Assembly: GCF_039839275.1 (NCBI RefSeq)
Contig: NZ_JBDOQP010000001.1
Span: forward strand, 62,001 to 126,000
From: Aerobium sp039839275
GTDB lineage: Bacteria > Pseudomonadota > Alphaproteobacteria > Rhizobiales > Rhizobiaceae
Length of the DNA stretch: 64,000 nt
Direction of reading: 5' to 3'
A program made the position numbers and the translations under genes. This document shows positions 16,941-24,776 of this stretch, piece after piece (positions within the stretch are counted from its first letter, which is position 1; each line of letters starts with the position of its first letter). The notes beneath the pieces were generated by a model. The model searched no databases. It saw only the letters and a program-made list of their open reading frames with translations, and had not been told where the DNA came from.

Positions 16941-17882
16941 GTGAATTCCAGAAACAGCACCCCCGAAGCCGCGACGCCTAGCGCAGCCATTCTGCTCGTC
17001 GTCGTCGCCTGTTTCGGGTTCTCATTCCTGGACGCCAGCGCCAAATATCTGGTGCAGAGCGGCATGGCAGCGCCGTTCGTCGCCTGGATGCGGTTTGTCG
17101 TCCATCTCGCCGTGGTGCTCGTGCTTTTCCGGGGTTGGTCCAACCGGGCGATGTTCAGGACCGGCCGGCTGCCTGCGCAGATCGTGCGCGGGGTGTTCCT
17201 GTTCGGGTCCACCATGTTCAATTTCCTGGCGCTGCAGACGCTGCAACTGGCCGAGACCATTTCGATCTATTTCTTCGCCCCCATGGTGATCACGGCGCTG
17301 GCCGGTCCCATTCTCGGAGAGTGGGCGGGCTGGCGTCGCTGGCTGGCGGTACTGGTCGGATTCGTTGGCGTGCTTGTCATCACCCGACCTGGTTTCGGCA
17401 CCTTCGGCGTCGGCCACCTCTTTGCGCTGGCCTCGATGCTGAGTTACTGCGGCTACGTCATCATGACGCGGCAGATGGGTGCGACCGAGAGTTCGGAGAG
17501 CCTGATCTTCTATTCGGCGCTGGCCCCGGCGATCCTCATGTTCCCGGTGGTGCCCATCTACGGTTCGATGCCGCAAGAGACTATCCAATGGGTACTTCTC
17601 GTCGCGCTCGGGCTGATCGGCGCGTTTGGGCACTACCTTCTCATCCGCGCCTACAAGCTGGCAACGACCTCGGCCTTGGCGCCGTATCCGTACTCACAGA
17701 TGTTGTGGATGATAGCGCTCGGCTGGCTGATCTTTTCCGATCTGCCCGACCTCTGGACGCTCGCAGGGGCGTCCATCATCGTTGCCAGCGGGCTCTACAT
17801 CGTTCACCGCGAACACAGGCTCAGGCTGCAGAACCGAACGGCTCCCAATACGGAAACTGGCGAGCTGGCAAAAAAGCTTTGA
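16941..17882 (+). CDS. DMT superfamily (EamA) inner-membrane transporter
   Basis: 313 residues with ten hydrophobic helices in two EamA repeats (first from about residue 15, second from about 155), the standard 5+5 layout of drug/metabolite exporters. Start is a GTG at 16941. The proline and glycine pattern near SIYFFAPMVITALAGPILGEW is typical of the fourth helix in the first repeat. The substrate cannot be read; the family exports amino acids, nucleobases and other metabolites or imports sugars. It lies between MarR and LacI genes. Confidence 0.88.
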   Translation: MNSRNSTPEAATPSAAILLVVVACFGFSFLDASAKYLVQSGMAAPFVAWMRFVVHLAVVLVLFRGWSNRAMFRTGRLPAQIVRGVFLFGSTMFNFLALQTLQLAETISIYFFAPMVITALAGPILGEWAGWRRWLAVLVGFVGVLVITRPGFGTFGVGHLFALASMLSYCGYVIMTRQMGATESSESLIFYSALAPAILMFPVVPIYGSMPQETIQWVLLVALGLIGAFGHYLLIRAYKLATTSALAPYPYSQMLWMIALGWLIFSDLPDLWTLAGASIIVASGLYIVHREHRLRLQNRTAPNTETGELAKKL

Positions 17883-17905
17883 AAACCCTCTTCGCGATGG
17901 CATAA

Positions 17906-17926
17906 GGCTTTAAACAGTTTAAAGCC
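17906..17926. promoter_or_regulatory. Perfect 21-base palindrome, likely LacI-family operator
   Basis: GGCTTTAAAC-A-GTTTAAAGCC: ten bases on each side of a single central base, with no mismatch. It lies 31 bases before the apparent CTG start of the LacI-family gene, just after the stop of the DMT gene. Symmetric 16-20-base sites are typical LacI-family operators, so autoregulation is likely. The site could also regulate read-through from the DMT gene. Confidence 0.6.
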
Positions 17927-17957
17927 ACGAGCCGGCGTATCCAGGAGGAGGGGTTCC

Positions 17958-18977
17958 CTGGCCCAGAAGATCAAGCTTTCAACCATCGCCGAGGCGCTCG
18001 GCGTATCGACCGCGACCGTGTCGCTGGCGTTGCGCGACAGTCCGCTGGTTGCCGACACCACGCGCGATCGTATCAAGGAGCACGCGCGCACGATCGGTTA
18101 TATCTACAATCGCAGGGCGGCGAGCCTGCGCACGTCGCGTTCCGGGATCGTCGGCGTGGTCGTTCATGACATCATGAATCCGTTCTTCGCCGAAATACTG
18201 CGCTCGATCGAGAGCGAACTCGATCGCAGTCGGCAAACATTTCTCCTGTCCAACCACTACGATCAACTCGAGAAGCAGCGAACATTTATCGACACGCTGC
18301 TTCAACTGGGCGCCGACGGGGTAATCATGTCGCCGGCGATCGGAACGCCGTGTGAAGACATTGCGCTGGCTGAAGGCAACGGTTTGCCGGCGGTTCTTAT
18401 CGCCCGGTCGGTCGAGGGCGCCGACGTGCCGGTGTTCCGTGGCGACGATGCTTATGGGATCGGGCTTGCGACCAACCACCTCATCTCACTTGGCCATAGC
18501 CGCATCGCGATGATCGGCGGCACCGATCAGACGTCAACCGGGCGCGACCGGTATCGGGGCTACGTGATGGCCATGGAACATGCGGGATTGGAGGTCGTGG
18601 ACGGACTGCGCCTTCCCGGTCCACGGACGAAGCAGGCAGGCTTCGAGGCGGCGCAGAGCTTCCTGGCCATGAAGGAAAAGCCGACGGCGGCCGTGTGCTG
18701 GAACGATCTCGTCGCGATCGGCCTCATGAACGGCATTTTCCGGGCAGGGCTGACACCTGGTGTCGACATATCCGTGACGGGCTATGACGATCTCGAGGAA
18801 GCGGCAATCGCTACCCCGGCACTAACTACCGTCTGGAACGGTCAGCGCGAGGTCGGCAGGCGCGCGGCCCGGGCATTGCTCGACCGTCTCAACGGCATCG
18901 ATGTCCACGGTGGGCAGGAATTGATAAAGCCGGAACTTCACGTTCGGCAATCGACCGGCAAAGCATCTGCCAGATAG
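17958..18977 (+). CDS. LacI family transcriptional regulator with apparent CTG start
   Basis: 339 residues if translation starts at CTG 17958. The usual prediction from GTG 18018 would cut off the first recognition helices, because in-frame codons before it spell a perfect LacI headpiece: KIKLSTIAEALGVSTATVSL, then ALRDSPLV. A strong AGGAGGAGGGG ribosome site (17943-17953) sits 4-7 bases before the CTG, and no ATG, GTG or TTG is available in frame between them. The hinge and periplasmic-binding-like domain follow (SGIVGVVVHDIMNPFFAEI; GYDDLEEAA). The effector is unknown. A perfect palindrome upstream is a likely autoregulatory operator. Confidence 0.85.
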   Translation: MAQKIKLSTIAEALGVSTATVSLALRDSPLVADTTRDRIKEHARTIGYIYNRRAASLRTSRSGIVGVVVHDIMNPFFAEILRSIESELDRSRQTFLLSNHYDQLEKQRTFIDTLLQLGADGVIMSPAIGTPCEDIALAEGNGLPAVLIARSVEGADVPVFRGDDAYGIGLATNHLISLGHSRIAMIGGTDQTSTGRDRYRGYVMAMEHAGLEVVDGLRLPGPRTKQAGFEAAQSFLAMKEKPTAAVCWNDLVAIGLMNGIFRAGLTPGVDISVTGYDDLEEAAIATPALTTVWNGQREVGRRAARALLDRLNGIDVHGGQELIKPELHVRQSTGKASAR

Positions 18978-18981
18978 AAAA

Positions 18982-19008
18982 GAGGCGGCGGGTATCACCC
19001 ACCGCCTC
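18982..19008 (+). terminator. Hairpin after the LacI-family gene
   Basis: A 12-base stem (GAGGCGGCGGGT with ACCCACCGCCTC, one G-T pair) with a 3-base loop begins 5 bases after the stop. It lacks a T run on this strand. On the other strand a smaller hairpin at 19024-19038 (CTCGCA-AGA-TGCGAG) follows the small secreted-protein gene. Probably the shared end of the two convergent genes. Confidence 0.5.
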
Positions 19009-19048
19009 GATCCGGTCCTACATCTCGCAAGATGCGAGTGTGGAGTGA

Positions 19049-19387
19049 TTAGTCTGTCGACGCGTTAAACTGCTCGCAGAGTTCGGCCATGTTCTGGGGC
19101 ATGCCTTCGGAATCCGTGGTCTCAGTGGACGTGGCGCCACCCGCGGCAGTCGTTACCGAGCACGTGTCACGGAGCTGCTGGCGCTCGCCAGCGGAAAGGC
19201 CATCCCAGCTAGCACGGATTTCGTCGGTCGAACGGAGTTCCGTCATGGTGTCGTCAGTATAGAATGCGCCCATCATCTCGGAAGGATTGCGAGCTTCTTC
19301 ACCCGAGCTTGCCGTTGCGCTCACCTGAGCCAGGGCCGCACCCGTAAGTGCAAAAGTCAGGGCTGCTGCTGTCAAAATCTTTTTCAT
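19049..19387 (-). CDS. Small secreted protein of unknown function
   Basis: 112 residues from the ATG at 19387 (GAGGAAA 6 bases upstream). The first 20 residues are a clear signal peptide (MKKILTAAALTFALTGAALA) ending at an AxA-type site. The mature part is acidic and threonine/serine-rich, with two cysteines (DTCSV and ELCEQ) that could form a disulfide in the periplasm. It contains EIRASWDGLSAGERQQLRDTC, a helical segment found in several rhizobial hypothetical proteins. A perfect EcfG-type promoter lies 70 bases upstream, so it is probably an envelope stress protein. A longer start at 19507 is less likely. Confidence 0.75.
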   Translation of the reverse strand: MKKILTAAALTFALTGAALAQVSATASSGEEARNPSEMMGAFYTDDTMTELRSTDEIRASWDGLSAGERQQLRDTCSVTTAAGGATSTETTDSEGMPQNMAELCEQFNASTD

Positions 19388-19456
19388 GATCGTTTCCTCT
19401 ATTTTAGTTCTGGTCGGTAATTCCGTTATCCGCTGTCTCAGCGGGGACAGTGAAAG

Positions 19457-19481
19457 AACGAGGCGGCGGGCCAGGAGTTCC
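19457..19481 (-). promoter_or_regulatory. Perfect EcfG-type general-stress promoter
   Basis: On the minus strand: GGAAC (19481-19477), 16 bases, CGTT (19460-19457). This matches both elements and the spacing of the EcfG consensus without a mismatch. The expected start would be near 19447, giving a leader of about 60 bases before the ATG at 19387. Confidence 0.65.
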
Positions 19482-19658
19482 TTTGCCGATTGATTGGTCG
19501 GACGCACGATAAGTTGAGCGGTGGAGAGCGTCTTACCCCATTGTCATCATTGGGTTACGCTCTACGCGCGCCGCGCGCGCGGTCGTTAGAGAGGTGTCGT
19601 TTGCGATCGTGGTGTCCTAGTGTGCGGGCACGAGCAGCGGTTGAACAGGAGCGATCAC

Positions 19659-20636
19659 GTGAGCAAGGCAGCAATTCTGATTCCCGGTCGTCTTCATCCG
19701 CATGCGGAAAGCCGAATCAGAGAAGCGTTTGAGGTCGTTTCCATCGCTCGTCCTGACGCAATGCTGCTCGACGAACCCGACAGGGAACGCATCCGGGGCA
19801 TCGCAGTAGCAAGCGGCATCAGGGCACAATCGGTGGATGGCGAATTTCTCGGAGCATTTCCAAAGCTAGAGATCGTCGCAAGTTTCGGCGTTGGCTACGA
19901 TCACCTCGACGCCGCCCGGGCTGCCAGTCTCGGCATTATGGTCAGCAACACGCCTGATGTGCTGAGCGAGGAGGTTGCCGACACCGCGGTGGCGCTGCTC
20001 ATCAACACAGTGCGTGAACTGCCGATGGCGGAAGCCTGGCTCAGACAGGGCAAGTGGCACTCCGTCGGCTCCTATCCGCTTACGAAAGGGACGCTGCGCG
20101 GCCGATCCGTTGGCATATTCGGCATGGGGCGGATCGGTCTTGCGATCGCAAAAAGGCTGGAAGCGTTCGGATTGCCGATCAGCTACCACAATCGCCGCAA
20201 GGTCGATGGCGTGGACTATGGCTACCATGAGAGCCTGGTGGAACTCGCGCGCGCCGTCGATACGCTGATCTCGATCGCGCCCGGCGGCACCTCGACCGAA
20301 AAGGCGGTGAACGCGGAGGTGTTGCGTGCGCTTGGCCCGAGCGGGGTCTTGATCAATGTCGGGCGCGGAACGACGGTCGACGAGGATGCGCTCATCGCGG
20401 CGCTGGCCGATGGCACCATCATGTCGGCCGGCCTCGACGTTTTTGCCAACGAGCCGGATGTGCCGGAAGCCCTGATCGAAGCTCGCAATGCCAGCCTGCT
20501 GCCGCATGTCGCATCCGCGTCGATGCATACCCGCACGGCAATGGCGGATCTCGTCGCCGACAATCTGCTGGCATGGTTCCGTACCGGTCGCGCGCTCACG
20601 CCGGTCCGTGAGACCGCTCACATCACTGGCCCATGA
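19659..20636 (+). CDS. D-2-hydroxyacid dehydrogenase (glyoxylate/hydroxypyruvate reductase type)
   Basis: 325 residues from a GTG at 19659, which has AGGAG 8 bases upstream; an ATG at 19620 lacks one. Rossmann NAD(P) loop GIFGMGRIGLAIAKRLEAFG near residues 148-167 and the catalytic set of the family: arginine in NVGRGTTVDE, glutamate in FANEPDVPE, and the histidine in LLPHVASAS. Proteins of this type reduce glyoxylate and hydroxypyruvate, usually with NADPH (the HNRR after the second strand favours phosphate binding). It could act with the glycerate kinase at 9.4 kb, but no operon link exists. Confidence 0.9.
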   Translation: MSKAAILIPGRLHPHAESRIREAFEVVSIARPDAMLLDEPDRERIRGIAVASGIRAQSVDGEFLGAFPKLEIVASFGVGYDHLDAARAASLGIMVSNTPDVLSEEVADTAVALLINTVRELPMAEAWLRQGKWHSVGSYPLTKGTLRGRSVGIFGMGRIGLAIAKRLEAFGLPISYHNRRKVDGVDYGYHESLVELARAVDTLISIAPGGTSTEKAVNAEVLRALGPSGVLINVGRGTTVDEDALIAALADGTIMSAGLDVFANEPDVPEALIEARNASLLPHVASASMHTRTAMADLVADNLLAWFRTGRALTPVRETAHITGP

Positions 20637-20723
20637 GCATTGGCGTCTTCGCCACATCTCTGCCTTAGGGCAACGTTAACCATAGCAGCTGATTCTGGGG
20701 GACCAACCGCGAAGGGACAACAT

Positions 20724-21119
20724 ATGCGCGGCGCACTTCCGATGGCTGCAGTCGCACTTGCGCTGGCAGCGTACTGGGCTGGTGACTTCACCGACCCGCA
20801 GCCCGACACGATCAACGTCTCGTCGACGCACGGCGACAACGATCACTATCAACTGCGATCCAGCGAGCAGGACGGCGCGTGCACCCTATCGCTCGGGGTT
20901 ATCAAGGGCGCGCGGCAAGCCCTGTCTCCCGATGCAGCGTGTACCGGCGTGAACGCGGATGTCTCGACCGCCCGTTGGTGGCAGGAACGGCCTGACGGTT
21001 CCGTCGCGTTGCTGCGCTCCGATGGTGGACTGGTCGCCGAATTCGCCGTCGCCGACGGAGCAGCGTTCGAATCCTATAATCCGGTGTCGCCGATCCTGGT
21101 TCTCCTTTCGGAGAAATGA
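20724..21119 (+). CDS. Small exported protein, possible AprI/Inh-type protease inhibitor
   Basis: 131 residues from the ATG at 20724 (AAGGGA upstream). An N-terminal hydrophobic segment (MRGALPMAAVALALAAYWAG) acts as signal peptide or anchor. The mature part has two cysteines about 30 residues apart (GACTLSL and AACTGV), then ARWWQERPDGSVALLRSDGG and LVAEF. This order of beta-strands, paired cysteines and the W-x-L-G-x-x-L/F ending resembles the AprI/Inh lipocalin-like metalloprotease inhibitors; the resemblance is by eye. A TTAACCAT half-site (20676-20683) lies 41 bases upstream. Confidence 0.6.
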   Translation: MRGALPMAAVALALAAYWAGDFTDPQPDTINVSSTHGDNDHYQLRSSEQDGACTLSLGVIKGARQALSPDAACTGVNADVSTARWWQERPDGSVALLRSDGGLVAEFAVADGAAFESYNPVSPILVLLSEK

Positions 21120-21125
21120 CGACGC

Positions 21126-21896
21126 CTATTCGGCGGCGAGACGCGCACCATGTGCCGAGGCGTGCTGGCGTGCCGCATCGCCGAAGGCTCTAAAGATGCG
21201 CGCCGACGCATCGTCGGTTCGCGACCAGTATTCCGGATGCCACTGCACGCCGACAGCGAACGCAGGCGCACCGATCACGGAAACCGCCTCCACCGTTCCA
21301 TCCTCCGCCGCGCCTTCCACCATCAGTCGCTCACCCAGCCTGCCGACTGCCTGCCGGTGGACGGAATTGACCATGATCTCGCCGGCGCCGAACACGTCCG
21401 CCAGGCAGGATCCAGGCTTGATCGAAACTGGCTGGCGGATTGCGAAACGCTCATCCTGGTCGTCGGAGACCGGGGCACGGTGGTCCCAGATGCCTTCCTG
21501 CTCCTGGATCTCCGTCGCGAGCGTGCCGCCGAGTGCGACGTTCAGTTCCTGGATACCCCGGCAAATCGCAAGCAGCGGGACACCCTTCTCGATTGCAGCC
21601 CTGATGAGCGGCAGGGTGGTGGCGTCGCGCGCCGGATCGTACGGGCCGTTTGCCTCGGTCGCCTGTTCTCCATAGAGCGAGGGATGCACATTCGAGCGCG
21701 ACCCGGTGACAAGCACGCCGTTCACGCCAGCGAGCAGGGAATCCAGGTCGAGACGATCGCCGAAGGACGGCACCAGCAGGGGCAGTACGCCGGCAGCGTC
21801 AAGGGCCGCTTCGAGATATTGCTGCGGGGCTGCGTGCCAGGTGTAGTTGTCGAACTGGCGAACGTCGGTCGACACGGCGACGAGGGGCTGGCGCAT
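21126..21896 (-). CDS. Class I glutamine amidotransferase-like C26 hydrolase (PuuD/gamma-Glu-GABA hydrolase type)
   Basis: 256 residues from the ATG at 21896. Nucleophile elbow LLAICRGIQELN with the catalytic cysteine near residue 111, and the His-Glu pair in VGVQWHPEYW near the C-terminus, give a complete triad. Family members release glutamate from gamma-glutamyl-GABA in putrescine degradation or act on folate-like gamma-glutamyl amides. No polyamine genes adjoin it here, so the substrate is open. It is unrelated to the urate hydroxylase gene that is also named puuD. A hairpin (GGGAGG-CCATGA-CCTCCC, 21915-21932) lies in its leader. Confidence 0.87.
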   Translation of the reverse strand: MRQPLVAVSTDVRQFDNYTWHAAPQQYLEAALDAAGVLPLLVPSFGDRLDLDSLLAGVNGVLVTGSRSNVHPSLYGEQATEANGPYDPARDATTLPLIRAAIEKGVPLLAICRGIQELNVALGGTLATEIQEQEGIWDHRAPVSDDQDERFAIRQPVSIKPGSCLADVFGAGEIMVNSVHRQAVGRLGERLMVEGAAEDGTVEAVSVIGAPAFAVGVQWHPEYWSRTDDASARIFRAFGDAARQHASAHGARLAAE

Positions 21897-22213
21897 TGGT
21901 CGGTTCCATTTCCAGGGAGGCCATGACCTCCCTTCAATCAGCAGTCGCCAACATCTAATCCGGTTTCGGATCATTTCCAAGGGCAGCGGACGCGCTTGCA
22001 AGGCAAGGTCACCAATGCCTCGAAACATGCTGAAACCATGTCCGCACAAGGCCAAAGCAATCAACGCATATTGCCCGCCGCTGGCTGGACTTGGCATCTT
22101 TCGCGTGTATTTATACCCGCCGGCTTCGGGGGGAGTAGGTGCTGCTACAGCGCAGTTCATCCCGAGTTCTGTATCAAGAACTGTTGAAATTCCATATCTG
22201 GGAGGTTTACTCG
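21897..22213. other. Divergent promoter region of the amidotransferase and TRAP binding-protein genes
   Basis: 317 bases without a gene. On the amidotransferase side there is a 6-base-stem hairpin at 21915-21932. On the TRAP side there is a palindrome at 22165-22182 and the GGGAGGT ribosome site near 22200. No other motif was recognised. Confidence 0.6.
22165..22182. promoter_or_regulatory. Palindrome upstream of the TRAP binding-protein gene
   Basis: AGTTCT-GTATCA-AGAACT, two 6-base arms in perfect inverted symmetry around 6 bases, 31 bases before the start codon. Position and symmetry suit a repressor site overlapping the promoter. The cognate regulator is not evident. Confidence 0.4.
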
Positions 22214-23311
22214 ATGGATCGTCGTTCATTTTTCAAGAAGGCTGGCGTCGCCGGCGCAGGCGCGGTTGCCGCATCGTCGCTCGCCGCACCCGCAATCGCG
22301 CAGGACAACCAGACCTGGCGCATGGTCACCACTTGGCCGAAGAATTTTCCTGGTCTCGGTGTCGGCGCTCAGCGTCTTGCTGACCGTATCACTGCTGCTT
22401 CGGGTGGCCGCCTGACCATCCAGGTCTATGCAGCCGGCGAAATGGTGCCAGGTCTTCAGGCGCTCGACGCCGTCATCGAAGGTTCGGCGGAGATGAGCCA
22501 CGGTGCTGCCTATTACTGGCAGAACAAGAGCACCGCACTCTCCTTCTTCACCGGCGTGCCGTTCGGCATGACCTCGCGCGAACTCACCGGCTGGGTCCGC
22601 TATCTCGGCGGCCAGGAAATCTGGGACGAGATTTACGACCAGTTCGGCGTGCAGGGTTTCCTGTCGGGCGATACCGGTACGCAGGCAGGCGGTTGGTTCC
22701 GTAACGAACTTACCGGCGTTGCTGACGTTCAGGGCCTTCGCTTCCGCACGCCGGGCCTTGGCGGCCAGGTTTGGGAGAAGCTTGGTGCATCCGTGACGAA
22801 TCTCGCGGCCGGTGAAATCTTCCAGGCTCTGCAGTCCGGTACGCTCGACGCGGCCGAGTTCGTCGGACCTTACAACGATCTCGCGCTCGGGTTCTACCAG
22901 ATCGCGAAGAACTACTACTTCCCATCGTTCATCGAACCGGGCCTCGCAACCGAACTCGTCGTCGACAAGGCCAAGTATCAGGCGTTGCCGGCCGACCTTC
23001 AGGCGATCGTCAAGGATTGCTGCCAGGCGGAATACGACGCCGTTGCCGCCGACTTCGCGGCCAACGATCCGCGCGCGCTGCAGACGCTCATCAATGATCA
23101 CGGCGTTCAGGTTCATCAGTTCCCCGACGAGATCCTGGAAGCCGGCGCTGCTGCTGCGAAGGAAATTCTCGAAGGGCTGCTGGAGTCGAGCGATGCGCTG
23201 ACGAAGAAGACTGCGGAAAGCTTCGTATCGGCGCTGAATATCGTGCGCCAGAAGACCGAAGGCACCGACAGCCTCTTCATCCAGGCTCGCGAGAAGTACT
23301 TCCAGATCTGA
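22214..23311 (+). CDS. TRAP transporter substrate-binding protein, TakP-like
   Basis: 365 residues from the ATG at 22214 (GGGAGGT upstream). It has a twin-arginine signal (MDRRSFFKKAGVAGAGAVAA, then a site after APAIAQ). The mature protein follows the DctP/TakP pattern closely: YAAGEMVPGLQALDAVIEG, GDTGTQAGGWFRNEL, LRFRTPGLGGQVWEKLG with the carboxylate-binding arginine, and AAEFVGPYNDLALGFY. TakP binds 2-oxo acids, so a 2-oxo or hydroxy carboxylate is the likely ligand. The permease genes lie downstream on the opposite strand instead of in the same operon. Confidence 0.92.
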   Translation: MDRRSFFKKAGVAGAGAVAASSLAAPAIAQDNQTWRMVTTWPKNFPGLGVGAQRLADRITAASGGRLTIQVYAAGEMVPGLQALDAVIEGSAEMSHGAAYYWQNKSTALSFFTGVPFGMTSRELTGWVRYLGGQEIWDEIYDQFGVQGFLSGDTGTQAGGWFRNELTGVADVQGLRFRTPGLGGQVWEKLGASVTNLAAGEIFQALQSGTLDAAEFVGPYNDLALGFYQIAKNYYFPSFIEPGLATELVVDKAKYQALPADLQAIVKDCCQAEYDAVAADFAANDPRALQTLINDHGVQVHQFPDEILEAGAAAAKEILEGLLESSDALTKKTAESFVSALNIVRQKTEGTDSLFIQAREKYFQI

Positions 23312-23332
23312 TCGATCGGCAGTCGCAAACAG

Positions 23333-23362
23333 AAAGGCCCGGGATCGCTCCCGGGCCTTTTT
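23333..23362. terminator. Strong intrinsic terminator after the TRAP binding-protein gene
   Basis: AAAGGCCCGGG-ATCGCT-CCCGGGCCTTT followed by TT: an 11-base perfect stem with T run, 21 bases after the stop. The A run before the stem makes it usable in both directions, so it can also end the converging dctQM transcript. Confidence 0.85.
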
Positions 23363-23384
23363 CGTTGCAACATGGATGGTGGCG

Positions 23385-24776
23385 CTAGCTGTAAATCCAG
23401 CGCGGAAGCCATGTTGCGATGCTCGGGAAGGCGAACATGATCGCAAGGGCCACCATTTGCAGGCCGACGAATGGAATGACGCCGCGGTAGATCATGCCCG
23501 TGCTGACATTGTTCGGCGCGACGCCGCGCAGATAGAAGAGCGCGAAGCCAAAGGGCGGCGTGAGGAAGCTGGTCTGCAGGTTCACGCCGACCATGACACC
23601 CAGCCATACCGGATCGATGCCGAGGTCGAGCAGGATCGGCGCGGTGATCGGGATGACGATGAAGATGATCTCGAAGGTGTCGAGAATGAAACCGAGCAGG
23701 AACATGATCGCCATGACGACGATCACGGCGCCGGTGACGCCGCCGGGCAGGCCCGACAGGAACTCGTGAACCAGATTGTCGCCGCCCATGAGGCGGAAGA
23801 CGATCGAGAAAACAGATGCGCCAAACAGGATGATGAAGACCATCGAAGTGATGGCGGCGGTGGAGATCGCCGCTTCGCGCAGGATGGAGAATGACAGACG
23901 CCAGCGCAGCGCGGCGAGCACCATCGCGCCGATCGCCCCGACCGAAGCAGCTTCGGTGGGCGTCGCGATGCCGCCGAGGATCGATCCGAGCACGGCCGCA
24001 ATCAGAAGCAGCGGCGGCACGAGCGCCACGAACACCTCCCGGGCAAGGTCCTTCTTCTCGTCTTCAGGAACCGGCGTCGCCGGGCACGACTTGGGATCGG
24101 TAATTGCCTTGAAGACCATCCACAGCAGATAGAGGCCGACGAGCAGCATGCCCGGCAGGATGGCGCCGGCAAACAGGTCTCCGACCGAGACCGGAACCGG
24201 TGCGAAGTTGCCCTTGGCCATCTGCACCTGTGCATTGATGCCCGACAGCATGTCGCCCATGAAGATCAGTACGGTGGATGGCGGGATGATCTGGCCGAGC
24301 GTGCCCGAGGCGCAGATAACGCCAGTGGCAAGCTTCGGATCGTAGCCGGCCCGCAACATCGCAGGCAGGGAGATCAGTCCCATGGTCACCACGGTCGCGC
24401 CAACCACGCCGGTAGATGCAGCAAGCAGTGCACCAACGATGATGACCGACATGCCGAGGCCGCCGCGCATGTTGCCGAAGAGCTTGCCCATCGTCAGAAG
24501 CAACTGCTCGGCGATCTTCGAGCGTTCGAGCATCACGCCCATGAAGATGAACAGGGGCACCGCCACCAGAACCTCATTGGTCATGAAGCCGATGTAGCGG
24601 TTTGCCAGTGCGCCGAAATTCGAAGGATCGAAAACGCCGAACCAGAGGCCGACGGCGCCAAACATGAGCGACACGCCGGCCAGCGTGAATGCGACCGGAA
24701 AGCCCAGCATGAGGAAGCCGATGATCCCGAAGAACATCAGGCCAGAGAATATCTCGCCGAGAAGAACGGGATCCAT
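23385..24776 (-). CDS. TRAP transporter large permease (DctM type)
   Basis: 463 residues from the ATG at 24776 (AGGAGT 8 bases upstream), which shares a base with the stop of the small permease gene (TGATG). Twelve or so hydrophobic helices and the DctM signatures are seen, such as ASTGVVGATVVTMGLISLP, GVICASGTLGQIIPPSTVLI and TPPFGFALFYLRG. The loop near residues 230-245 is charged (PVPEDEKKDLAREV). It forms the Na+-driven transport subunit with DctQ. A longer frame to 25265 is antisense-free but overlaps dctQ and is not the start. Confidence 0.93.
   Translation of the reverse strand: MDPVLLGEIFSGLMFFGIIGFLMLGFPVAFTLAGVSLMFGAVGLWFGVFDPSNFGALANRYIGFMTNEVLVAVPLFIFMGVMLERSKIAEQLLLTMGKLFGNMRGGLGMSVIIVGALLAASTGVVGATVVTMGLISLPAMLRAGYDPKLATGVICASGTLGQIIPPSTVLIFMGDMLSGINAQVQMAKGNFAPVPVSVGDLFAGAILPGMLLVGLYLLWMVFKAITDPKSCPATPVPEDEKKDLAREVFVALVPPLLLIAAVLGSILGGIATPTEAASVGAIGAMVLAALRWRLSFSILREAAISTAAITSMVFIILFGASVFSIVFRLMGGDNLVHEFLSGLPGGVTGAVIVVMAIMFLLGFILDTFEIIFIVIPITAPILLDLGIDPVWLGVMVGVNLQTSFLTPPFGFALFYLRGVAPNNVSTGMIYRGVIPFVGLQMVALAIMFAFPSIATWLPRWIYS

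Noticed and set aside
20676..20683. TTAACCAT as a CtrA site before the small exported protein
   Set aside because: Only a half-site; TTAACCAT alone is expected by chance in a window of this size.
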